Below, piece by piece: positions 32,397 through 42,287 of a DNA stretch of 64,000 nucleotides. The notes below the pieces were generated by a model. It was given only the letters and a program-made list of their open reading frames with translations, did no database searches and was not told where the DNA came from. Source of the DNA: Furcasterigmium furcatum (Eukaryota > Ascomycota > Sordariomycetes > Glomerellales > Plectosphaerellaceae); the NCBI GenBank assembly GCA_001599815.1, contig BCIA01000006.1, positions 4,094,961 to 4,158,960 of the forward strand. The letters run 5' to 3'. A program made the translations under genes and the position numbers. Within the stretch, counting starts at the first letter, position 1. The number at the start of each line of letters is the position of its first letter.

Positions 32397-34441
32397 ATGG
32401 CTTCCAACACCGAGAAGCCGGCCTACCAGAGCCCCCCCGGAACGCCACCGCCGGCCGCCGCCAACGACGCCATCCGCCGCAACTCGGACCCGGCTCTGGA
32501 TCCCGCCAACCAGCACACGCACGAGCACCTCCATCACAGCTCGCACGCCCAGCCCGACAGCAACGTCGTCTACGCCCACGACGGCCACTCGACCGTGCCG
32601 ACCCAGAGCAAGCTGCACCAGCACGACCAGCCCGCCCACGTCCGCCGCGCCAGCACCGAGCCCGACGATGTCGAGAAGCAGAAGGCCGACATCTCCAGCG
32701 GCCCTCCCGGGTACGAGGGCGACAAGCTCGGCGTCGTGACCCACGGCGACGAGGCCAGCTCGACCAGCCAGCAGCCCGGCCGCGCCCGCCGCGTCTACCG
32801 CAAGTACAGGCCCTTCTTCCACGCCTTTATCGTCGCCTTCTTCACGGCCTGGTGGATCGCCGGCCTCGTCCTCTTCCGCGAGACCAAGAACTGGGTCGTC
32901 CCCTTCCTCCTGTGGCTCGTGATCGCCCTCCGCTTTCTCACCTTCTATGTCAAGGCTACGTATGTCTCCCGCCCCATCGTCTGGGTCTGGCAGAAGACCG
33001 CCGTCGTCGTCTACGACCGTCTCCCTGCCAAGTTGCGCACGCCCCTGGGCGCCGTCGTCACGGCCGGCGCCATGATCATCGGCGCCATGGCCTCGCCCGA
33101 GTTCGCCGACAACACGCGTGACAACCGTGCCGTGTCCCTCTTCGGCCTGGCCGTCACCATCTTCGTCTTCTGGGCCACCTCCAAGAACCGCAAGCTGATC
33201 AACTGGCGCACCGTCATCGGCGGCATGCTCGCCCAGTTCATCATCGCCCTCTTCGTCCTCCGCACCCAGCTCGGCTTCGACATCTTCTCGTGGATCGCCG
33301 CGCGCTGCATGGACCTCCTCGGCTTCGCAAAGCTGGGTACAGCTTTCCTGACCGACACGGAGACCTCGCTGAGCTTCTGGTTCATCCTCAACGTCATCCC
33401 GGCCATCATCTTCTTCGTCGCCATCGTCCAGGTCCTGTACTACATTGGCTTCCTCCAGTGGTTCATCGGCAAGGCCGCGACCTTCATCTTCTGGATGCTC
33501 CAGGTCTCCGGCGCCGAGGCCGTCGTCGCCGCCGCCACCCCCTTCATCGGCCAGGGCGAGTCGGCGATGCTCGTCCGCCCCTTCATCCCCCACATGACCA
33601 AGGCCGAGATCCACCAGATCATGACCTGCGGCTTCGCCACCATCTCCGGCTCCGTGCTCATTGCCTTCATCTCCATGGGCCTCAACCCCAACGCCCTGGT
33701 GTCGTCCTGCGTCATGTCCATCCCGGCCTCGCTGGCCATGTCCAAGCTGCGCTACCCCGAGACCGAGGAGACCCTGACCGCCGGCCGCGTCGTCATCCCC
33801 GACGACGACGAGCACAAGGCCGAGAACGTCATCCACGCCTTCGCCAACGGCGCGTGGCTCGGTATCAAGATCGCCGGCAGCATCGTCACCTCGCTGCTCT
33901 GCATCATCGCCTTCGTCGGCCTCGTCGACGGCCTCCTCACCTGGTGGGGTTCGTACCTCTCCATCGAGGGGCTCACCCTCCAGCTCATCTTCGGCTACGT
34001 CCTGTACCCCGTCGCCTTCCTCCTCGGCGTCCCCCGCAACGCGGACCTGCTCCGCGTCTCGCGCCTGATCGCCAAGAAGATCATCATCGTGAGTGCCCCC
34101 CTCCCCCCCTCGTGAGCGTGGTAGTCGAGTGCGAGGAATAAGTACTGACCCCTTCGGCGCAGAACGAGTTCGCCGCCTTCGGCGACGTCAACACGGGCGA
34201 CTACGCCAACATGTCCACCCGCTCCAACCTCATCGTCACCTACGCGCTCTGCGGCTTCGGCAACATCAGTTCCCTGGGTATCCAGATCGGTATCCTGTCC
34301 CAGCTGGCCCCGTCCCGCGGCGGCGACGTCGCCAGGCTCGCCATCAGCGCCCTCATCACCGGCATCACGTCGACCCTCACTTCCGCCTCCGTCGCCGGTC
34401 TCGTCATCTCTGACCAGACCAGCATCATGTCCGGCAACTAA
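32397..34441 (+). CDS. cntA: Concentrative nucleoside transporter (CNT family)
   Basis: Exons 32397-34088 and 34163-34441 (74-nt intron, phase 0) give 656 residues. About 130 N-terminal residues are cytosolic, His/Pro/Ser-rich and probably regulatory. Ten or more hydrophobic segments follow. The CNT signature is present: SGAEAVVAAATPFIGQGESAMLVRP (substrate loop), CGFATISGSVLIAFISMG (second hairpin), then NEFAAFGDV right after the splice and NLIVTYALCGFGNISSLGIQIG. CNT proteins import nucleosides with H+ or Na+ at the plasma membrane; the fungal relative I recall is CntA of Aspergillus nidulans. Relatives often have a Thr-Glu pair in the substrate loop (GQTEA-type) where this one has GQGES. 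Confidence 0.9.
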
Positions 34442-35541
34442 GTGCGGGGTTGGCTGTCGTCGTCGATGGAGGGAGATGAGGCGAAAAAATATGGAAAATG
34501 TTCTCGTAAAGCAGGGGGCCTTCTGCTGCCGTGGTGGTGCGTCGCGTCGTCGTGAGCCGGGTGTTTGTCCGCTCGAATAGTGTCTCCCTGGCGCTGCGGC
34601 ATGTTAGCACGGCGGCTTTCAGAGTTTGACCGTCTGCCCATGAGTATGACTTTAATAAATACCCCACCTGTCGTTAAAACCGACAGACATTGTTTCTGAA
34701 CGAGCTCCCAATTCTCATGAGCGACAGGTCCATCGTGGTCGTCGTGATTGTCGTGATGAGTACCTGCACTCGCAGGCGGAGGAGGGCGGCCCTGTCCTCG
34801 GGGCATTCGATCGCTTGTCGAGTCAAGTCAAGTCGTCATGGCCATCCTGTTGTAGGTCCATCATCCCTCCTGCTTGAAACCGTCTGCATACGGGGAAACA
34901 AAGCTGTTTGCGCTTCGCGGGTATCTGGTCGTCGTCCCTGTGGTGTAAGTCGTCCGCTGGAGGGGGAGATGGCTTTATGTTGAGCTCGATGACAGGTGAT
35001 GAGACTGGTCTGCATCCTAAGAAGGAGGGTAGGTGGAATAACCACGAGAAGAACAGAATCAGTTCTCCGGGCAGCAAAAGGTATGTGAAAAGAGAAAAGA
35101 GTTCCATACCAAGGTATGGAAGTAGGTATTAGTAAAGTAGAAGTACCAGGCTGTTTTTCAGGGGAGTAACACCAAATATGCCCCGTTCGACCCCTTGAGT
35201 CACGCCGGGCAGCCGAAATCCTGCACGCTGATTGGACGCAGTGTACGACGGCCACTCAACGGCCACCAAAAATCTGCTGGAGCCCAGATCCACAGTGGGC
35301 AAATGCACGAAGCACGAAGTTCGACCAGACTCCCGTCGGCTTCAGCTTTTCTACATTATGTTTTGTGACCCAACTGCTCTGAAGTGAGCCTGCACATCCT
35401 GACGCTTGCCATGGCTGGCAGAAGCTCCGTGATCAGCTCCAGATGTTCCCGCCACCGGAGCAATGAACGACCTCGGACCACATCCAGCGAGCACGCAAGG
35501 GGAAGCCTCATCTATGTCCCATAGAGTAGGTAGGTAATAAC
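34442..35541. other. Convergent intergenic region, no gene seen
   Basis: About 1.1 kb between the converging transporter and GGCT-like gene 1. An AATAAA (34654-34659) about 210 bp past the transporter stop may be its poly(A) signal. No supported gene. Confidence 0.4.
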
Positions 35542-36870
35542 TTATAAGAGAACCTGTCTCTCAACCCAGACCCTGACCTGCTTCGTCGTCTTCGGGTCTG
35601 TCCCACGGAGACGCAGACATGCGTTCTCATCGGCGTCCATCTCCCTCATGGCCTCCTCCTCCTCCTCGGTCTCGGGCTCCCCGAACCGGGCACAGGCATC
35701 CTTGAAGCAGGCCATGGCCAGGTCGTTCGCCAGGTTCAGCTTGTGCGAGGATCCCGGCATGCTGAAGCTCGAGTCGCTGTCCAGTGACACGACGATGTAG
35801 ACGACGTCCTCGTCCCGCGCGACCCTCGCCGTCTTCCTCTCTACGTCCTTGACCTCCTCTTCGGGGAACTCAATGACGGTGTTTTGCGGAGGCGGTCGTT
35901 CCTCCCTGCCCGTCTTGTAATCGTCGTCGTCGTTGTCGTCGTTCTCGTCGTCGTTGCCGTTTTCACCTTCTGGCGTGTCAACAACCATGGCATCGTTCAG
36001 CTCAGATTCGGCCCTGCCTTGCCTTTGGTCGTCGTGCTCTGCCTGTGCCTGCTCCTGTGCCTGCGTCTGTGCTTGCGTCTGTTTCTGCGTCTGTTCCTGC
36101 GTCTGTTCCTGTGTCGGTGCCGGCGCCGGTGTCTGAGTCTGCGTCGGTGCTGGTGTCGGTGCCGGCGCTGGTACTACTGCTTGCCTGCCCAGCGACGGCA
36201 CGATGCTCTCCTCAATCCATGTTGGACTGATGCCGAGAAGCACACCGTGGGCGATTGCATTCTGCATGCGGCCAATGTACTCGTCGCGAATCCGGCCATC
36301 GATGGTGTAGTTCTCGCTGACATACACCAGCGCCTTGACTCTCTCAGGGGTCGATCGAGCCTGTTGCGTGATGTCAGGAGGGCCTGTATCAGCCCGGCGA
36401 AACCCAAGGAACGTCGCGCCCGCCTCCATCAGGGACGCGGCCGGCGAGGTCACATCCGCCGGGCGTGGCGGCGCTTCCAGCTGCTCGTCCACCCGGGACG
36501 TCTTCTGATTCGCGTACTGCGCGTGAGGCTCGTATGTCATCCTCAGCAGGTGCTTCTGGTAGAAGCCCCTCGACACGCCCTCGGAGCGGTCCAGGGACCT
36601 CTCGTCCTTGGGCCGGATGGCGAACAGCAGCCCCTCGACGACGGAGTCGGGCCTGGCCTTGACGATGTTGGCGACCCCGCGCTGGTTGATCTGCCACCTG
36701 TAGCCGGGCAGCGTCGCCTTTCCCTTGAAGACGCTCTCGGGGCAGCGCGTGGCCATCTGGGCGAGGTGAAGATTGCTGCCATAGCTGAAGTACAGGGTAT
36801 CCGGCGCCCGAGCCCGCCGCCTCTGAGGAGCCGATGTCCTCGGGGTGTGCGATGATGTGGAGGAGTCCAT
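35542..36870 (-). CDS. GGCT-like gamma-glutamylcyclotransferase 1, with long repeat-rich C-terminal extension
   Basis: An intronless 442-residue frame. Residues 24-235 form a GGCT/AIG2-like fold: substrate loop YFSYGSNL (YGSN at 30-33), QINQRGVANIV, and the catalytic-type Glu97 in SLDRSEGVSRGFY, the position of the acid that opens gamma-glutamyl bonds in GGCT. YVSENYTIDGRIRDEYIGRM near 200 is the usual C-terminal helix of the fungal subfamily. A Pro/Ala run, a Gln/Thr/Glu/Ala repeat tract and an acidic stretch (about 238-325) follow. A second short folded-looking region (VVYIVVSLDSDSSFS onward, ending VRVWVERQVLL) closes the protein. It is divergent from amidoligase 1 and paralogous to the GGCT-like gene at 39498-40274, which lacks the extension. 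Confidence 0.85.
   Translation of the reverse strand: MDSSTSSHTPRTSAPQRRRARAPDTLYFSYGSNLHLAQMATRCPESVFKGKATLPGYRWQINQRGVANIVKARPDSVVEGLLFAIRPKDERSLDRSEGVSRGFYQKHLLRMTYEPHAQYANQKTSRVDEQLEAPPRPADVTSPAASLMEAGATFLGFRRADTGPPDITQQARSTPERVKALVYVSENYTIDGRIRDEYIGRMQNAIAHGVLLGISPTWIEESIVPSLGRQAVVPAPAPTPAPTQTQTPAPAPTQEQTQEQTQKQTQAQTQAQEQAQAEHDDQRQGRAESELNDAMVVDTPEGENGNDDENDDNDDDDYKTGREERPPPQNTVIEFPEEEVKDVERKTARVARDEDVVYIVVSLDSDSSFSMPGSSHKLNLANDLAMACFKDACARFGEPETEEEEEAMREMDADENACLRLRGTDPKTTKQVRVWVERQVLL
36038..36174. repeat. Degenerate CTGTGC/CTGCGT-type repeat inside GGCT-like gene 1
   Basis: Short degenerate units encode alternating Thr-Gln, Glu-Gln, Ala-Gln and Ala-Pro pairs in the linker of the GGCT-like protein. 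Such tracts can vary in length between strains. Confidence 0.7.
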
Positions 36871-37614
36871 CGCGGCGAATATTCGGAAATGAAGTTTCCC
36901 CCTTGTAACGAGATGTGGGAGCGAGGAGCATGTGAGCTCCGGAATACATAAGTAAGAACAAGATCAGGCTGGGAGGTAGGGTGGCTTTGAGGCTGTGTCG
37001 AGGCCGTGTGCACCGACTCAGGGATACACTATGCGCCGAAGTACCGCTCAAGTCTGCAGCGTGCAGTTTAGGCAAGGCGAGCTGAGCCCTTTGCCGCCCA
37101 ACTCCCCCCTGCTCAGTCAACGTGGTGGGGGCCATGGACGTCGGAATAGAGGACACTGGCAGCCTTCTCTACTTGCACAACAGTCTCACGCCACTGAGCA
37201 GCCCGGGGATCCGGCGGGAGGATGCTTCACGACCCTGACCGACAACCCAAGCTGGCAGACGGGACTTTGCGGCGTGTTCACCTAAGCAGGTGACAGATAA
37301 CGTGCATGCAGGCAGAATCCCAACTGGACTGCCCACCAACACGCAACTTGAGTCTCGAGAGCCTAGACCAGCTCCCAGCATGAGGCGTTTTGGGGGCCGC
37401 ACACCCTGACGACCAGGCTGTGAGGCGGACCATGTCACGTTGACCACTGGGTCGCCATCCCTCAGAGGGGGAGAATTTCTGATAAGCCAGGGGGCCGGCC
37501 GGCCAGTTTCCTTGGCCAGAGTGACAACGATCCGGCCATCCTGATCTGCGGCTGCTTGCTGTTGTTATCTGTTGATCTCGCCGTGTAGCGTTTTGTCTTT
37601 CCCATCCCTTCGTA
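36871..37614. promoter_or_regulatory. Divergent promoter of GGCT-like 1 and amidoligase 1
   Basis: About 0.74 kb between the two start codons, the only control region available to both genes. ORFs within it are unsupported. No operator was recognised. Confidence 0.45.
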
Positions 37615-38640
37615 ATGGCCAACTACCACTTCGGCATCGAGATCGAGGTCATCGTCGAGCCGCACAAGGTGCGACCTGAGCTCAACACCCTGCATGCCTT
37701 GTACTACGGGAAACTTGCCGCCTCGTTGCGGAAACGGGGCCTGAAGGCGAAATCGGACGACCTCCAGAGTCGATATGGCAAACGGCCGGAGCACTACGAC
37801 AAGTGGTGGATCACTAAGGATGGTTCACTCGGATCTGAGGCCGACAAAAGTAAGTTGATACTCTCCTAAATGAAGACATCTTGCATCCTATACTGACTTC
37901 CATCTCCTAGTCCAGATGGAAGCCGTGTCCCCCGTCATGAGCTGCCGCTCGGAATGGGACGAGGAGATCGACGTCTTCTGGACCGCGATGCGAGTCGTCT
38001 TCCACATGCCCACCCGATCACCGCGATGCGGCAGCCACATACACGTATCCCTGGGCAAGAACAAGGCTTTCAAGTTGTCCCAACTCAAGACGCTGGCGTA
38101 TGGCATCGTGTTATACGAGGCACTCATCCTGGACCTCCTCAAGGCCGATCGAGCCAACAACGACTACTGCAAGGCGAACTCTCTCAACTCGTCCCGGCTG
38201 CAAGCATGTGACTCCAACCAACAGGCACTGGCTTCGCTCATCGGCAGTGTGGCCGACACATCCGAGCTGACGGCCGTCATGCAGCAGGACAGGTACGTCC
38301 TGTGGAACTTTGACAATATCGGGCCTGGGAAGTCCGGCACGGTCGAGTTTCGGGGAGGCAGAGGCCTCAGGGGAGAAGTCAGGACTAAGCGATGGATCGC
38401 TTGCACGGTAGCACTCGTCGACGCTATCCTGTCCATGGTAAGTTCTCCTGCCCGTTCCCAGTAGTGGCTCATGTTGCTAACGGGGCGAAGAACGATCTGA
38501 CGCATCCCGGCTGGGCCACGGTCACGACTTCTGCCGCGCTGTATGAAGCCGTCAAAATGTCTGCGGGTAGGCTGGCGATGAGGGAGCATCTCCCTGAAGA
38601 CTACAGACAGTTGAACGAATCGAGGTCGTCAAGGACCTGA
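37615..38640 (+). CDS. Putative amidoligase 1 (GS-like COOH-NH2 ligase family)
   Basis: Exons 37615-37849, 37911-38437 and 38491-38640 (introns 61 nt phase 1 and 53 nt phase 0) give 303 residues. It shows the motifs of the putative amidoligase family (Amidoligase_2, a glutamine-synthetase-like fold): acidic strand FGIEIEV (6-12), KDGSLGS (68-74), EAVSP (82-86) completed by the first splice, the metal or nucleotide motif CGSHIHVS (118-125), and NFDN..TVEFRGGRG (211-230). Family members are predicted to use ATP to join a carboxylate to an amine; no substrate is known. It is divergent from GGCT-like gene 1. Intron positions match those of amidoligase 2, showing common descent. The C-terminus is basic and short, with no acidic tail. 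Confidence 0.87.
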
Positions 38641-39497
38641 TCTCGGCTGCTGTTTATACTTGACGGTTGATACCGGCGATTCTGCGATATTTCTGGGGCG
38701 TTTCATTGTCATCATGTACAGCCAGACTTGTTTATTCTCTCTGCTCTCATACTTGTTGATGGAGCTGTTTCGCTAAGTACCAAGAAGGTTATGATTAGGT
38801 TTTGGGCAACGGATGGTACGGCGCTATGGGTTCTTCCTTATTAACTTTGGCTACTGGTAGACTCAGACAGACGTTTTTATGCGAGCTTCAACTCCAACAC
38901 TCAGGATACAGTTCAATATTCAACAGAGGCCTTGTTTCTTTCACTTTCCTGGTTTGTACCGAACCTCCAGCATTCTCCTGGCCTGCAAGGTTCCAGTGTC
39001 TCTGTAAGGCCGGAGGTAACTATAAAGTAAAAAGGAATCCTTACTTGCAACAATCACATTAAAACCCCCTATTTCCAATACGTTCTTTTCGCTCAATCTA
39101 AGGAGAGGCGATGACCGAGAGGCGGGGATTTTTTTACTTCCGGGGAGCCTCATACATCGATGGCACGATGAAGGGAGAGTACCTCGACGCCCAGCCTGAA
39201 GAGGAAGAATTTGTCTTGCACTGAGTTGGTACACTCTGTCATAGTTGATGCGACATGGGGTGTGTAAGTCAACTATTAAAAGTGGTTCCAATCTGTGTGC
39301 CTTTCGATGAGAAATGTTTTCTTCTCTACCGTGATACCACGAGAGAAGAGACTCTTAACATTGATGCGAATAAAAATGACGGCCCTCGCTCGAACCAGCC
39401 TTGACAAAGAATAGCACTCAAACGCCCCTTTACCAGTCCCATTGACAGATGAAGCCAAGTGTCCCCGAGGTATCCCTCAATCCCAAAACTCCCAGTC
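38641..39497. other. AT-richer convergent region between the two cassettes
   Basis: About 0.86 kb between the converging amidoligase 1 and GGCT-like 2 genes, visibly AT-richer than its neighbours. No gene or recognisable repeat was seen that would mark the duplication junction. Confidence 0.4.
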
Positions 39498-40274
39498 TCA
39501 TCGTGTCGTAGGCCGAAGGTACCCATAAGAGTAGACCGTCCCCGGGTACAGGGACTCACTCGTCCATCGAGGACCCCTGACCTCCCTCACCCTGATCGGC
39601 GATTCCTCCCTGCGCGTGACTCTCCGGCCCCTGAACTCTGGGCTCGCAGATTGCCGGCGGTACTGTTCCGGATACCGGGTCGCAGGCTGCGCGGTCTGCA
39701 CGCGCGGTCGTGACCGGTCGATTCGCCGCGCCGGGATCGACGGCCGGACGACGTTCTCGAAAAAGTCGGGCGGGACGCCCAGGCCGACGGCGTCCCTGAT
39801 GCCGTTGTTGATGCGGTGCGTGTACTCTTCCCGCGCGGTGCCCGGTGTGGTGAACTCTTCGCTGAGATAGACCAGGACGCCCGGCAGGATGCGCGGCTCG
39901 TCCTGGAGAATGAGGTCCTGCCGGGATAGCTGCGCTGATCCATCCTCGACCAGCCTCTGGGTCTGCGCCTGAAGTCGCTTGGGAGCGACGTGCAAGACAA
40001 CTGTCCTGGCCCTCTTGGAATAGGCGCCGCTCCGGACCCCCTCGTACCGGTCCAGACGAACCTCGTCGGCGGCGCTCACCTGGTAGATCAGGCCGTGGAC
40101 GTTATGGCCGCTGCGAGGGACGACGTTCGCGAAGCCCCTCTCGTTGATCTGCCAGATGTGATCGGGCAGGATGGCCCGGCCGATGTAGAGGCTGTCGGGG
40201 CACCTGCTGGCCATCTGCTCCAGCCACAGATTGCTGCCATAGGCAAAGTATAGTCGCTCCGGTTTCCGTGACAT
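39498..40274 (-). CDS. GGCT-like gamma-glutamylcyclotransferase 2
   Basis: A 258-residue intronless frame starting at the ATG of MSRKPERLYFAYGSNL; an in-frame upstream extension has no ATG. YGSN lies at 12-15, QINERGFANVV at 42-52 and the catalytic-type Glu78 in RLDRYEGVRSGAYSKR, all aligned with GGCT-like 1. VYLSEEFTTPGTAREEYTHRINNGIRDAV is the matching helix. The last 80 residues are Arg/Pro/Ser-rich and end in a Tyr/Gly-rich segment; there is no Gln repeat or acidic domain. GGCT enzymes release 5-oxoproline from gamma-glutamyl conjugates; here the conjugate is unknown. It is divergent from amidoligase 2, repeating the arrangement of the first cassette. Confidence 0.85.
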   Translation of the reverse strand: MSRKPERLYFAYGSNLWLEQMASRCPDSLYIGRAILPDHIWQINERGFANVVPRSGHNVHGLIYQVSAADEVRLDRYEGVRSGAYSKRARTVVLHVAPKRLQAQTQRLVEDGSAQLSRQDLILQDEPRILPGVLVYLSEEFTTPGTAREEYTHRINNGIRDAVGLGVPPDFFENVVRPSIPARRIDRSRPRVQTAQPATRYPEQYRRQSASPEFRGRRVTRREESPIRVREVRGPRWTSESLYPGTVYSYGYLRPTTR

Positions 40275-40850
40275 TTGAGGCTGCTCTCCGCGGATGGCGA
40301 GATGAGTGGTGTGAGGATGAGAGTACTTCCAGTCCAGTCCTCCAGTGAGTGATGCCTTGACTGACCAGTCCAAATAGTCCGCATGGGACTTTGGGAGCCT
40401 AATCCAGGGCCCCTGCGAGCCCTTCAGCGCCGGCTACGTGGTCGGATCAGTCACACCACACCCCTGCAGTCGCTTCCTGGAGGCAGCCGTCTAAGGGTGT
40501 CGGCGCCTTTTTCCATTTATAGGCGGCCTCCCCTACCGCAGCCACAGCCTGATTCTCAGTCACGGACAACACCACCCCCATGCGCCGCAGTCATGCATCC
40601 CGAGGCACCCCGACATGCCGGCCCAGATACAGTGAAGTGACTTGAGGAGACAGTGCGAACCTGAACCCAGCGTCGAGCCTGATGTTATATCCCCCAGACA
40701 TGAGGCCACCCTCCTTCACATAGAGAGCGTGGAGGGCGTCGTGTCTTTCGATGAGTCGGACTGATGTCGCATGTCCATTTCCCAGCGTAATTCTTTGGTT
40801 AGTCAGTCAATCATTCAGAAATACCATAGCTCTACTCTCGCCATACTAGC
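40275..40850. promoter_or_regulatory. Divergent promoter of GGCT-like 2 and amidoligase 2
   Basis: About 0.58 kb between the two start codons, equivalent in position to the 0.74-kb spacer of the first cassette. I saw no extended similarity between the two spacers by eye. Confidence 0.45.
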
Positions 40851-42160
40851 ATGTCGCCTCCAGCCTACTACTTCGGCGCCGAGATTGAGCTCATAGCCAC
40901 CCCCATTAAGATTCAATACCCAACGCACCGGGCACACTACTACAGCAAACTCGCCAAAGCCTTGCGATCATGCGGCGCCAAAGCCATCTCAGACTCCCTC
41001 GAGGAGCGGTACCGCAAGCATCCCGAGCATTATGACAAGTGGTGGATCACCAAAGATGGTTCCCTCGGGTCACCGCCCTCGCCCCAGAGTAGATATTCAC
41101 CCCGAAGCCATCACCATCAGCTGTGACCACTCAAGTCTGACCATTCTTGCCAGTCCCCCTAGAAGCCGTATCCCCCGTCTTCTCCACCGCCAGGCACTGG
41201 GAGGCCGACATCGACAACTTCTGGCAGGCCTGGGACAAGGTCTTCCACATGGCCGAGGCCTCCCACGCGTGCGGCTCGCACATCCACGTCTCCCCCTCCC
41301 CGCGCAAGAGGTTCTCCCTCGCCAACCTCAAGAACATTGCCTACGGGGTCGTGCTCTACGAGGACTGCGTCCAGCAGTGCCTGCCGTACTTCCGCCGCAA
41401 CAACCGCTACTGCAGGGTCAACACCGAGCACGCCGACGAGCTGTCCGACATGATGAGCTGCTGCGAAAGCACGCAATGCAGCCTGGAGCAGGTCTGGAAC
41501 CGGCTGAGGGACGCGCCCAGCGCGGAGAGCGTGCGGGAGACGATGCAGGCCAGCTCGTCGGGAGGGAACGACCGCTACGTCGTGTGGAACTTCGACAACA
41601 TCCTCGACGGAAAGTCTGGCACGGTGGAATTCCGCGGCGGACGGGGGCTTAGAGGGCCCCTGAAGACCAAGCGATGGGCGTCGTTTGTTCTGGCATTCAT
41701 CCACATGTGCCTGTCCCAGGTAATTTCACCCCTCCCACCAGGTCGCAAGGCTCTCGGGCGACTTATACGATTCAAAAGCACCTCTATACATCTGGTCCAC
41801 CGAGCATGAATGACTTCTGGCGGTCGTTGCGCGAGGCCGCACGACAGATCCATGTTCAAAATAACCTCCCATCCGACTGGAGGGTCATGGCTGAACTAAA
41901 GAGGTAGGGAGAGAAGTCCCCTGATGTGCGCGAGACATGAGCAACGCTGACGCCGCGACAGTGATGGTTCTTACGAGGAAATTGCCGACGAAGACGATGC
42001 AGGAAACGACTCCTATGATGACGACGACATGTCGATATTGTCGAAGTCCGACTCTGGATACTCGGACTCAGACTCGGACGACTTTGAGGACTCGGATGAT
42101 TCCGACGACCCTGATGCTGAATACTCCGACGACGAGTACAACTTCTACAGAAGATATTGA
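40851..42160 (+). CDS. Putative amidoligase 2 with acidic C-terminal tail
   Basis: Exons 40851-41088, 41154-41719, 41779-41903 and 41962-42160 (introns 65, 59 and 58 nt) give 375 residues. Motifs match amidoligase 1: FGAEIEL (8-14), HPEHYDKWWITKDGSLGS (57-74), EAVSP (83-87), CGSHIHVS (119-126) and NFDN..TVEFRGGRG (225-244). The first two introns fall at the same positions and phases as in amidoligase 1. The fourth exon adds about 66 residues almost entirely Asp/Ser/Glu/Tyr, absent from the paralogue. The first donor (GTAGAT) is weak but the paralogous junction supports it. The third intron removes an early stop; its GTAGGG donor and GACAG acceptor are acceptable. Function as for amidoligase 1; the tail may bind basic partners or metal. 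Confidence 0.83.
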
Positions 42161-42287
42161 TGATGTAGGGTCACATGTTGACATAGAATGAGCGAGCCGC
42201 AAATGTATGCATGTGCTATTCATAAAAACATCGACGAAAAATATGTACACGCTATGATGCCTCTTCGCCATTCTGTGTGCACCGTCC

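Noticed and set aside
31809..33836. 675-residue open frame on the minus strand, very Gly/Asp/Glu/Val-rich
   Set aside because: It is the antisense reading of the nucleoside transporter gene and its upstream region; the plus-strand frame shows clear CNT motifs and membrane segments.
35542..42160. Idea that the amidoligases supply the missing ligase of the mycosporine-like pair
   Set aside because: They are about 16-20 kb away, belong to a different fold from the ATP-grasp enzyme, and are paired with GGCT genes instead; position alone is not evidence.
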